Shown: piece after piece, positions 11,725 through 22,491 of the stretch | How positions within the stretch are numbered: the stretch's first letter is position 1 | Layout: the number at the start of each line of letters is the position of its first letter | NCBI RefSeq assembly: GCF_028389875.1 | Contig: NC_084675.1 | Location: 21,476,412 to 21,540,411, forward strand | Length of the DNA stretch: 64,000 bases | Reading direction: 5' to 3' | Source: Rhea pennata | Lineage: Eukaryota > Chordata > Aves > Rheiformes > Rheidae | Program-made: the position numbers and the translations under genes | Notes under the pieces: generated by a model | Databases searched by the model: none | Told to the model about the DNA's origin: nothing | What the model saw: only the letters and a program-made list of their open reading frames with translations

Positions 11725-11860
11725 GCAGCTTCCTGCCTGATTGCTAATTAGCCTCGTTACTCTGTGTCAGGCGCTTCACGAAGCGCCCGAGTGATTTGCT
11801 CTTTCCCTCTAATTAGGCACGGTGCAATTACCGTCTAATCCAAGTTCAAGCTCCTCGTCC
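11725..11860. promoter_or_regulatory. Candidate regulatory module with two perfect palindromes
   Basis: GCTAATTAGC (11,743-11,752) is a perfect homeodomain-type palindrome. GGCGCTTCACGAAGCGCC (11,770-11,787) is a perfect inverted repeat with 8-base arms and a two-base centre. TCTAATTAGG and CAATTACC follow. This is the densest palindromic cluster I see in the intron. Confidence 0.4.
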
Positions 11861-12614
11861 TCGCGACCTTCCAGGCCCCGACACCGTGTCTCTGTCCCTC
11901 CCCGCCGGCGCAACGGGCGCTCGAGGCACCGGCGCGCGGTGCCGGATGCCGCGGGAAACCTACCTGCTTCCCGAGCAAGGAGGGCACAGGAACGGCTGTG
12001 TGGGGCTCCGCGGGAACCGCGCACCCCTCTCCCAGGGGCTCGTTAACCCTCCTGCTCAGCCACAGCTAATAATAATAATAAAGGGGGGGACCCTAAGGAG
12101 CCTGAACGGGAGGCCCCCGCTCCACGGTTAATTATAGCCGGGGAGAGGAAGCGCTGCGGCGCTGGGCGAGCCCGTCACCCCGCTTCCCCGCGGATGCCTG
12201 GCAGGACGCGGCTCGCGGCGGCGCAAAGCCTCCCTCCCGCGGCCCGACCGGAGCCTCCCGGCTCGGAGTCCCTCGGGAACCCGCCCTCGCCGGACACTCC
12301 ATGCGCCAACGATGCCTTGGGCGCCTCGAAGGAGAAGCCAGGCACGTGCATGGAAAAGACACAAAAAAAATTAAACAAAAAAATAGATCACTAAATGCAC
12401 CAAAACCCACCCAGCTCCCAAATTCCCCGTGATGCAGAGCGCTGAAAAGGGGGGGGGAATTGCAAAGGAGAAGCGTTGCCACGCCGCTCTCCGGGATGCC
12501 TTAGGAGACTGGCAGCACCCGGCCCTGAAAAGCCCCCCGGGACAGGGGCAAGGGGACAGGAGCGGCGGGCAGAAAGCCCCGGCGGGCGTGCCGAGCCCCC
12601 CGCCGGCATTCCTG

Positions 12615-12860
12615 CAAGGTAACGCAAGGTTAGGAGCAGGCAGGAAGACAATATCGGGACTATTTGGCCTCCCCGCAGCCAGATGTGTGCTAATAAGGCA
12701 GCTGCCCCCTAAGCTAATAAGGTCACTTACTGGCTCCAGCAAGACGAGAAAACAAGCAGGGTCTTGGCTGCGGTACAGCCTGACTTGGCACCGGCCGCAC
12801 GCCGGCTTCCTGAAGTCTTGCCGCTTCAGGAGTGGCGCAGCACCGCTGCAAAGCCCAAAT
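12615..12860. promoter_or_regulatory. Candidate conserved noncoding island with repeated GCTAATAAGG
   Basis: GCTAATAAGG occurs at 12,689-12,698 and 12,713-12,722, the copies 24 bp apart with CAGCTG between them. About 200 bp of complex sequence surround them. The block ends at a run of about 29 A. Confidence 0.35.
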
Positions 12861-12872
12861 GCAAGTAAACAG

Positions 12873-12901
<29 letters not shown>
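12873..12901. repeat. Poly-A run of about 29
   Basis: Homopolymer with no target-site duplication or retrotransposon body visible beside it, so it is treated as a simple repeat and not as a retroposon tail. Confidence 0.9.
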
Positions 12902-12903
<2 letters not shown>

Positions 12904-13864
12904 CACCCCAAATGCCCCCCCAACCCCCGCTTCGGGCATTCCCAGCGCCGCCCCGCGCCCCCCTCCGCCAGCCCCCGGGAGGCTGCGCGGCGGCGGGACG
13001 GGGCAGACCCGAGGGGCTTGGGGCACGCGCGTCCCCGCGCACCGCGGCTTAGCGCCCGCTGACACCTCCGCGGGCGGGCCGGGGCTGCGGGCCGGGGCTC
13101 GCCGGGACCCCTGCGCGTTTTCCGAGCAGTCGCACCTCGGCGAGCAGACCGCCGGCCCCCCGCCCGCCCCAATCACGGCGCCTCCAACTCCCTTTGTTTT
13201 AATATTATAAAGCAAGCCAGATGCCGGCTTTAATCCCCTCAGCTGGTGAGGATTTGCAAACGCATTAGGAGGCAGAGCCGCGGCGAGGCGGCCCCCGCTC
13301 GCCAGCCCCACGGCGCGCGCCGGCCGGCCCCATCTGCCGCCTCCGACCGGCCATCCCGGCCCCTAATTGCCTTCTCATGCCCGGATTAGGAGCCGACGAG
13401 GTGTCCCCGGTCGCACGCGCGGCCGCGCCGCGGAGCCCGCGCCTGACCCGGGGCCGCTTGCTCGACCTCCCCTGCGGCTCCGGCGATCCAGCTGGAAAAG
13501 CAGAGAGCAAACGGGAAGCGGGCTGCGGCGGCCAGGGAACCGCGGCGGCCAGGGAACCGCGGCGCCGGGGCCGCCCGGCGAGCCCGCCCCCCCGCAGCCG
13601 AGGGGATTTGCCCCGGGGCCGCGGGAGGGGGCGGCCCGGAGGCGCGGAGCTCCTGCCGCGCAGCGGCACTAGGAGACGCTGCGCTCCCGGGAGTCCCGGC
13701 GGCGCCGGCCACCCGCCGCCGCCGCCGCCCCCCGCCGGCTCCGGCCGCAGGAGCCGGGGCGCTGCCCGCATCCTCTCCCGCTCCGGCCGCCTCAAACCCC
13801 CGCGGAAGAGCCTCCGCGCAAACGCGGGGCAGCTTCGCGAGCTGCCCCGAGCCTGCCTACTTGC

Positions 13865-14110
13865 ATCGCAGAGCAAATGACGATGCTTTATTTAATTGTA
13901 TTTATTTATTTATTTAAGACAAGGATCTCCCACATACCACTTAGCAGCCAGGAGTTCAGAGAGAGCAGAGCTCAGTGTTTTAAAACGTTTCATTTGCCAA
14001 GAAACAATCCCAAGGAACAAAAAAAAAAAAAAATAAAAAAAAAGAAAAAAGGAAGAAAACCAACACAACCCAGACTCAAAGATAATTAACTCCACAAAGC
14101 AGCAGCCCTG
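13865..14110. promoter_or_regulatory. AT-rich island with A-rich tracts
   Basis: It starts with four to five TTTA/TATT units (about 13,888-13,915), continues as complex sequence containing GTTTTAAAACG and AACAATCCC, and ends in interrupted A runs (14,020-14,060). It may be a conserved element or old repeat debris. Nothing in it looks coding. Confidence 0.25.
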
Positions 14111-15219
14111 ACGAGCTCACATCTTAGCAGCAGCCACGGAGCCTGCGCTCCAAACACTCATTTCTCGCCGTCTGCACCAGGACGGCACCAGCTCTTGGAG
14201 GCCTGGGGGGATGGGGGGGGGGGGAAGGAAAAAAAAAAACAAAAAAAAAAAACACAAAAAAAGACACACACACAACCCGGGGGAGGGGGGAAGCCGCCCT
14301 TCGAGGCGCCCCCGGAGCCTCGAGAGGAGGACACGGCCCCCGAACGCCGTGCCTGCCGCTCCGGCATCCCCCTTCCCCTCCCGGCAAAGCCGCTGTCTCC
14401 GCGCACCCCTGCGGCCGGGAGGGGGGGCGGGAATGTGGAAGCAATTGCACTTGGCAAGGCAGCAAGAGTGAGTCAAAAACAGTTGTTTGGCTTGTCAGCC
14501 ACCCAGGCCCTGCAGCGCTCTTGTTTTCCTTCTCCCACCTTAACCCCTTGGGGAGCAGGCGGCCCCGAGAAGCCCCGCGGGACCCCCCCGCCACCCCCAG
14601 CCCAGGCAGCCCTTGCAAACTGGCTGGCTCAGAGCCAAATTCGGGGGGGGGGGGGGGGTAGGGCGGAAAAGACACATGCACAGCAAGCGGTGGGCGTTCG
14701 CTGCCGCCCAGTGCCGGGGGAGCCCGGGGCAGCCCGGCTCCGCGGGGGCCGCCGAGGAGCAGAGGCATGCCCGGCGCTCCCGGAGCATCCCGAAGGCGGC
14801 CGGTGGCATAATTCCTGTGGCGGGGTACGGGCTGGGCTGGCGGTCCTGCCGCCGGCCACGGCAAGGAGACCCCGGAGCAGCAGCAGCGGGTCGGGGGGGG
14901 GAGAGGGGGGGGCACACACGCTCACACCATGCCCAGAAGCTAAGCCCAGCTCCAAACCTCCTTCCTCCACCCACCCCGTCCCATGGCGCGGACCCCCAGG
15001 GATGCGCACAGGGCGGGGGGGGGGGGGGGGTCTCCCAGGTGCCGGCGAGGAGGGATGCTCCCGCTTGCCGGCCCCAGGAGGAGAAGCCTGGGAGGAAGGA
15101 GCAGGGGGGGAGCAGGAGCCAGAGCGGCGCTCGATGACCAAAGTCATTGAGCGTTTTTTGGCATGCCGGGCCCCCCCCTCCCCGCGTATCCTGGCCGCTG
15201 GCCCAGCGCGGAGCTGAAC

Positions 15220-15312
15220 TTAAACAAACTCCTGTTGCAGCCATCTGCTTGATTTTAAAATAAATCAAACAATCTGTTGAGCCGTGGGTGATCAAATTTC
15301 CATCTGTGCGGA
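15220..15312. promoter_or_regulatory. Candidate conserved noncoding island
   Basis: A 90-bp AT-rich island contains GCCATCTGCTTGATTT, AAATAAATCAAACAATC and a second CCATCTG E-box near its right end. It is sharply bounded by CpG-rich DNA. Confidence 0.3.
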
Positions 15313-15845
15313 CGCCTGCTCGCCTCCTCGGAGCCTCCGCTTGCCTCTACCAGCCAAACGCTCCTGGCAGCATGTGGCCTCCCTAATTCCTGCAGGAAAG
15401 GGAGAAACCGGACCTCCCCCCCCCGCCACCCTCCCAACACCAGCCGCGCGCTGCTTTCCCAGCCGCCCGAACCTGCTGGCATTTGGGACCAAAAGGGGGT
15501 AAGAGGAAGGGGACCCCGAGCAGGCATGCGACCCGGGGCACCAGCGGGATGAGGCGCGACCCCCCCTGTGCGCAAGCAGCGGCAGCAAGGCCGGAGGGGC
15601 CGGCAACAAGCTCTTGCATGGGATTGCAGTGAGCTGCGTGCTCAGAGGGCCCGGGAGAGCTCCCGGGAGCGGGCCGCCGGCTGCAAAGGCTTTGCACAGC
15701 TCCACAAGCGAGCAGCACCAGCCCCCTGCGCTCAGCATGGCAGAATCAGGCCTGGAGAGCGCCTGGATCAGGGACCAGTGAGGGAAACGCAGCTGGAATA
15801 AACAGGCAATGCAGGGGCTCTCTCCCTGGCAGGGCCACGACGATG

Positions 15846-16265
15846 CCAAAGCATCCTCGTGCAACCCCTGCCCGGCACCTGCCCTGCCGACAAGCCCCCC
15901 AAGCATCCCTCCGACACCAAAGCATCCTCGTGCAACCCCTGCCCGGCACCTGCCCTGCCGGCGAGCCCCCCAAGCATCCCCCCACACCAAAGCATCCTCG
16001 TGCAACCCCTGCCCGCCACCTGCCCTGCCGGCGAGCCCCCCAAACATCCCCCCACGCCAAAGCACCCTCGTGCAACCCCTGCCCGGCACTTGCCCTGCCG
16101 ATGAGACCCCCAAACATCCCTCCGACACCAAAGCATCCTTGTGCAACCCCTGCCCAGCACCTGCCCTGCCGACGAGCCCCCCAAGCATCCCCCCATGCAA
16201 AAGCATCCTCGTGCAACCCCTGCCCGGCACCTGCCGTGCCAACGAGCCCCCCAAACATCCCCCCC
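15846..16265. repeat. 70-71-bp minisatellite, about six units
   Basis: Units start near 15,846, 15,917, 15,987, 16,057, 16,128 and 16,198. Each contains CCAAAGCATCCTCGTGCAAC, then CCCTGCCCGGCACCTGCC, then GCGAGCCCCCCAA. The alternating 70- and 71-base lengths come from one base in the final CCCTCCGACA or CCCCCCACA segment. The open frames over the array are artefacts. Confidence 0.95.
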
Positions 16266-16714
16266 CAGTGCCACGGCACAAGGTGCAGCTTCGCTCCGAC
16301 ACCCGGAGCAAGCAGGTTATGCTGCACAAGCAATGCAGGGAGCCGGAGGGGATTCAAACCCCTTTTTCGGGGAGGGAAGGGCTGACAGGACCTGGCTGGG
16401 AAGCAGGAGAAAGGCCAGGTTTCCCAGTCGCCGCACAGATGTTCTGGACTGCAAACAGAAGACGACAGCAGCGAATTCATCTCCCGCTCCAGAGACACCG
16501 CAGCCAGGGCATCTGGAGCGTATCCGAAGGCAGCAGGGGTGGCGCCCCCCCGGTGCCGGGGACCCGCGGAGCCCCGCGCACCAGGGCCGCTGCAAAGGCG
16601 AGGCGCCGATGCCGGCCCCCCCGGCAGCTGGGCCCCCCCGCCGGCGTCGACCTTGGCAAGTCTGCCTCCCAGGAAAACTGAAGGGCCTGGTCTTCCCCGT
16701 GTTTTCACTTCGGG

Positions 16715-16925
16715 GTAACTCGTGCTAGTTATTGCAAGGGGGCGAAGAAAATGCAGCTGCTTTCGCAGTGACGATAAGAAAACAGGGTGGGAGACAGATA
16801 TCTATTCAAATGTTTATACACACATCTATTTTGCCTCCCGGCCAGGCTAGTAACTGAAATCATTAGCACTTGACCGTCACATGATGAAAAGCTGCTCGGC
16901 CCGACTAAAGTCCGCAGCGATTTGC
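16715..16925. promoter_or_regulatory. Candidate conserved noncoding island
   Basis: About 200 bp of complex, AT-richer DNA contain ATGCAGCTGC, GACGATAAGAAAAC, AGATATCTATTCAAATG, GAAATCATTAGCAC and CACATGATG. It is one of the longest such islands in the inferred intron. Regulatory role is inferred. Confidence 0.35.
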
Positions 16926-18014
16926 AGCTCGCCCGGCGGCCCGCGCCCGGCTCCGGGGTGCCGCGCACGGCCGGCCGGCCCCGCTGCCCGCCTCGGCTCC
17001 GCTCCGGCCGGGGCCGCGCGCCCGGCCGCCCGCGCGCCCGGCCGCGGGGGAAGCCGGGGCAGCTGCCGCTCCGACGGCGCCAGCTCAATGGATAAACACA
17101 TGACTTCAGTCTCCCGAGATCTACTAAAGCCCGGCAGCGCTTGCATTAACTTGCATCCCCCCCCAAAAAAAAAAAACCCCGCTCTGGGGCCGCCACGGCG
17201 CAGGAAGCTGTGCGCGGCCAGCACCTGCTAAACGCACCGCCAGCGCGTCCCCGTCCCCCCCGGCTCCGCAACGAGCCGCCGGGACGGCACGCTCGAGGCG
17301 CCGTCGGAGCGGCGGCGGCAGCGGGGGGGGACGCGGCAGAGCTGTCAGAGCCCTGGGCCGGGGCCCGGGAGGGTTGTGCCGCTGGAAGGTCTCCCATCTC
17401 CAGCTGTTCGCAGCGCAGGAAAACCCGGCGCGGCTGGGAGCCTGCCACCGACGGCTGCGCGCCGAGCGCGGCCCCCCCCGCCCCGGCCGCCGCTCCGCAG
17501 AGGCGCCCGCGGGGGCACGGACCTCACCGGGCCCTCCGACAGCCCCAGCAGCGGGGGTCCGTCCCCCGGAGGGGCCGTCGGGTGCCCTGCGAGCGCAACA
17601 CCCGCACGGGCTGCGGGCAGGGGACCGACCCCCCGGCAGGAGCCCCCCACCCCACGCCGGCGCGGGGAGGCAGCGCCAGGCTCGCAAGGCTCCGCGCTCC
17701 GCTTTGGGGACAGGGGAAAGGCGGGGGGGGGGGGGGGGGCCGGCAGCCAGCTGGCGCCCGGCGCAGGCAGCACGAGGTCTCGCGGCCGGCCAGCACGCGG
17801 CACCCCTGGCATTTGGGACAGCTGGGACAGCAAGGTCAGGCGAGCCAAAGCAAAAAAAATAAAATAAATAAATAAAAATAATTTTTTTTAAGCCCCTTTG
17901 CTCCCCGGCACCCAAGGACACGCGGTCCCGGAGCCGGGACGCCTCGGGGACGAGCAGTGAGGGGCCGGGCGCCCGCGGGCAAACGCGCCGCGACCTCGGC
18001 GGCAGGAAAGAGCC

Positions 18015-18460
18015 GGGGGCGCGTTTTTCCTAGTGTTGTTTCTTTGTTTGCCATCTGGGAACCCGATCCAGCGGGAGGCTGTGCCCCGAGACATGAAGTC
18101 ATGTTATGATTATATTGCCACCTCCGAGCTGGAATTGAGATCTCATCTGAAAATGCCAGACGCGTTCATTTTTAGCCGCGGCAGGCTTTATCTCCCAGAG
18201 CAGCCACGCATCCAGCGCTGAAAAAAAAAAAAAAAAAAAAAAGTCTTCTTTCCTGAAGTGCAACACGAGCCTCGCTAAACGCTTCTTTACATGCGCATTT
18301 GCTGCAAACGAGGCAAGTTTAACCTAGCAAAGTTGGTTTAAAATACCTTGGCCTGATTTTGCTCTGGTGTCTGCTCGGATTAGCGACTGCAGCAGTCAAG
18401 CCGGTCACGTTCGGATGTTTCTATTTGCACAAAAATAATCAAAGGCGCTCGAGCCGAAAG
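18015..18460. promoter_or_regulatory. Longest AT-richer noncoding island of the inferred intron
   Basis: Roughly 440 bp interrupted by an A run (18,222-18,242). The left half has CTTTGTTTGCC, ATGAAGTCATGTTATGATTA and GAGATCTCATCTG. The right half has ACATGCGCATTTGC, TTTAACCTAGC and TATTTGCACAAAAATAATC. A 62-codon open frame (18,033-18,221, plus) crosses the left half, but it lacks a recognisable domain and is probably chance. Confidence 0.35.
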
Positions 18461-21400
18461 CCTAAGAACCGAGATCCCTCAGACCTCGTCCGCTCCTCCT
18501 CCGCGTTGCCGGGAGCCCCGCTGACCGCGCCGCGATATACCCCAGCCCCGGCGAGGGGGGCCACGCTTGACCCTGCGCTTCCCAGGCTTTCGCGCCTTCC
18601 GCTTGTTTCTGCTGCTGCTCGGACTCCTCGGGACAAGGCTGAGCCGAGAATGGGAAAATTCTGATGTTTTGCCTGAAATCTTTTATAAAAAGGAGAAAAA
18701 ACAAATGCTACCACCAGCTGTAAGCTTGGCTTCGCCTTTCGAAAAACACAGCACGACATCCAGAGTTCGCGGCTCGAACGCAAGGGGCCAAACCCCCGGC
18801 CGGGCTAAGGACGCGGCCGCCGGGCGCAGGGGCCGGGGCCGTCCGGACGCGGCACCGCCGGGCGGTCGCTGTTCGGGGACGCCCCAGGAGCCGCGCAGCC
18901 CTCGGCGCCTCCTCTTCCTCCCTCGGGAGGGGGTTCCCCCCCCCTTATTTTGAACCCGGCACGAAGGCGCACGCAGAGCGGCGAGCGCCGGGTGCTCAGC
19001 ACCGCTGAGTCCAGCCGAGCGGCTCCCAGACTTACGCCGCTGCAAAGCCCGGAGCAGGTATAACCCCGGCGCGACGAGAACCACGCATTCCCCACAAAGC
19101 GCTAACGCGACACAGAAAACCAGCTGGTTTCAGCCCGAGAAGGGAAAAGCCTCGGCTTCAGCTGGCCTGAACGCTACGAGCAGCGAGCCGGATCCGAACA
19201 CTTCCGACGGGCCTCTCCTCCGCAGGACACGAGCTACGCGAGACGAGCGGCTCCGCGGTGCCGAGGGACGCGGCCGAGGCCGCGGGCGCGCAGAGCGGGC
19301 AGCGAGACGCGCGCGGAGGCCCGGGCACCCGCAGAGAGGCGCAAACTCAGCAAGGCGCCGGGCAGCGTCTTGAAGGATGCAAGAGCGGCTCGGCTCGAGG
19401 TACAACGGGATTTTAGAGCCGTCCAGAATGCACTTGCAAAAAAAGTTGCATCAGAAAAAAATAGAAGTGCAGATGCCTCTTAGGGGTAAGTAACTGTGGT
19501 GCAAAGGTGGCAATCAAACGGGGGAAAACAGGGAAAGCCAGGGGAGGATTTTCCCTGTTCAAGTGTTGGCAGACAGAAAGGATTGGAGCAAGCACAGAAA
19601 ACTCGAGACAGATCGAGCACGAGCATCCCCTTGGCCTGCGAGCATGCAGGCGACGCAGCACGCTGCCGTCGCCTACGTAAGGGAAGGAAGACGCGGATCT
19701 ACGAACCAGCGAGCCGACCTCGCTGCCCCCCTCGCAGGCGCTCCGACGGACCCGTTTTATGGTTTCTTCTTCAGCGCACCCACCCTCAACGCCCGCACAG
19801 TGCAGGGCTCGCTGCCGGCGGCCCCAGTGCCCCGGGGCAGGGGGCTCCCGGGGGCGGCAGCAGCAGCGCTAGGTCAGGACGTGGCATGACCCAGGGACAA
19901 CGTTCTCTGTCCTTCCTGCAACCCCTTGGTGACACAGCACCGCAGCACGCATCCGTGCTCCCGGGAGCTCTCCCCGGCCTGCGGGTCTCCTGTCCGAACC
20001 CTGCTTTTTCCTGCTTCTGTTTTCTGCAAGAAATTCTGTCAGCACCCGGAGGGGGCCGAGGCGTGCAGCACCCGGAGCAGGGCCCGGGTGGCCTGGCTGC
20101 CTCTCTGCAGCACAGACCGGCCGCCCCATCTGCTAGCAAACAGGGCAAAACCCTAAACTCACCCAGGCGAGCCCACGAGGGCTGGGTTTCTGCAGCCACC
20201 CCGCAGCAGCTCTGCTCCCAGGCAGCCGCGGCGGCGCCCGCCAGCGCCCCTGCCCGTGGAGAGCCGGCGAGGAGCACGGAAACCGTGCCGGCAAGGAGCT
20301 CACCTCCCTCCAACGCCCTCCCGCGCCGGTCGGGCCCGCAGGCAGCCGATCACGCCTCTCCTGCTCCTCAACACCCAAACCAGGAGCTGAGCCACCACCA
20401 CCAGCCCCCTTATAAACATCTGAGCCTCGTGCAAGCTAACGAGCTGCAGAGGTTGCTCCCTCGTTAGCTGCTCCAAGCTGTTCTGCAGACCCCCGAGGAT
20501 GCTCCTGCTGCTGCCGCCCGGTTGCTGTTGCAAACCGCTGCCCCCCGCGGTCGCCCCCGAGCGCGCGAAGGGGACGCGTGCATTCAAAAACGAAGACTGC
20601 AGAGCTGCAAGGAGGCACGGGGCAAGGGTGTTAACTCCACGGGGTGAGGCAGGCTCGTCCCCCCCGCCCCGTCCTGGGACCGCGGCAGAGCTGAAGCGCG
20701 AAAGGCCTCGTGCCGGGGGCTGGTTTCCAGCGGCCAGGGTGACCAAGTGAGAGTGCATCTTTCCAATTAGTTAAATTAGCCAAATGCCCTCCCAACTCGC
20801 TAAGCCACGTTTTAAATAAACCTGACGTCCTGGAGGTGATGGGAAGCGCGTAAGGACAGGGGAAGGGCGAGGGGAACGCGCCCCAGCAGCGCCCATTCCC
20901 CGGCCGGCGCCGTCTCGCGCGGACGAGCCCCCGCGCGCGCCCGCCTTCCGGGACGACCCGCCTTGACGTCGGGTCGCTCCGGCTTGGACCGAGGTCGCGA
21001 GGGAGCCCGGGGGGAAACCGTCGGAAAGCAACAGCTTCCGGACGATTCCCGCCTCCGGCGCCAGCCCGAGCTCGCGCTCCGGCCTGGCGCTCTCCAGCCG
21101 GCGCAGCTCCGGCCCGGCGGGCTGGAAAGCCAGGCTGGACGTCGAGCCCGTGGCTAGCACGACAGCCGGAAAATTGCCTCCGTAAGCAGGCAGGAGGGAG
21201 CAAGGGCAGCTTCACGTTTCCAAAGAAAACGCCAGCGCCGCGGGAGCCCCGGCGCGCGGGCTGCGAACCGAGTCCCACGACTTTGATAGCGAACTTAGGG
21301 ACGCGGGACGCTGGTGCTCTGCAGGGGGCGGCCCAGGCCTGGTTTGCAGATACAGAGCATCTGCTCTGCAGGAGCTGCGCTGCTGCCAGTCGGAAATTCG

Positions 21401-22491
21401 GGGACAAAAGCAGTAATTTCCCCGTTTCACGAGACAGATAAACTTGCCGCGAGTAAATCCCCCTCGCTCTTCCGTGCTGCTCTGCACGAAAGCAGCCCGA
21501 AGCGTGCCGTGCCACCCGGCTCAGGGCTCGTCCGCACCGGGACGCGCCAAAAAGAGTAATCCGTAACATAAATCAGAAGCGACCGGGTGACGCTGAACTG
21601 AGGCCACTAATTCGGGACAGGACTGTCGACACGGAGCTAAATCACAATAAATCTGTGCTCTCTCAATTCTACCTTTTTGAACATACAGCTTAACTTGAAG
21701 GAGGCAGAAGGCATTACCCTCTCCCTACAGATAAACACGGAGGAGCGGATAGCTGTGTCCCCGGGTCCCAGCCCTGCACCCAGAGGACACATCTCACCCC
21801 CGAGCTCGGGGGAGCAGCAGCCCACCCAGGCTCGGAGGCTCCTCTCCCGCGGCCGCGCACGGGCAGGGCGCAGCGGCTCGGGTCCAGGAGCCCCCGCGCT
21901 GGCTTCCCAGCCGCAGGAAGGACTCGAGTTTCTCCTCAAGGAAACCGTGTCGCTAGGGCGCCTTATAAACCCAAAGATAACTCGGGAGCTTTGCTCTGCG
22001 GCGGAGACTCCGCGCTCCTCGGGCTGGAGGAATTTCCCGAGGATCCCGTCTGCCGCGGGCAGGCCGGCCAGCGCTGCTGGCAGGGCACAGGCAGCCTGTC
22101 AGACTTCCCTCTGCTCTGGCAACTATTATTATCCATGATTAAGAGAGGTACAAGATCAGGATTTCCCATTCTGGCCACCTCGAATCACAAACAACCCCAC
22201 CTCCTCTATCTAGGGCTCCAAAAGAGCAGGCGCCAGTAACACAGATACGTGTTTTTGCAACAGGACAGAACTTGGCACCGCTGAGCCTCTTGGAAGGATT
22301 TCTCTCCATTCCTTTTCGGTTTGATGCCTCCAGAAGCTCGTTGCTAAAAGCACCCCATTTATCCACATTCGCCCCCAGAGATCAGACCCAAAAGATGAGC
22401 ATCCATCTGTAGCACCGCTCCAAACCGTACTGAAGCCAGCCTCCGGGAAAGCACGGGAGCGGAGGGAAGGGGCCCGGGCCAAGCGCCTTAC

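Larger units (their letters stand above)
1..22491 (-). other. Long noncoding stretch, inferred first intron of GSE1
   Basis: This stretch begins immediately after the splice donor of the large minus-strand exon at 22,492-24,453 and runs off the left edge. I find no exon-like segment in it: the open frames are GC-biased chance frames or lie inside tandem repeats. It alternates very GC-rich sequence, with long G or C runs, with short AT-richer islands dense in homeodomain, GATA, SOX and E-box-type motifs. Those islands, the minisatellites and the homopolymers are listed separately. Assigning the whole stretch to one intron is an inference from the donor position and from the known very long first intron of the extended GSE1 transcript. 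Confidence 0.5.

Noticed and set aside
12873-12901. Poly-A run as a retroposon tail
   Set aside because: No gene-derived body and no target-site duplication are visible around it.
15746-16708. Minus- and plus-strand frames of about 300 codons
   Set aside because: They lie over the 70/71-bp minisatellite. The apparent protein repeats only mirror the DNA repeat.
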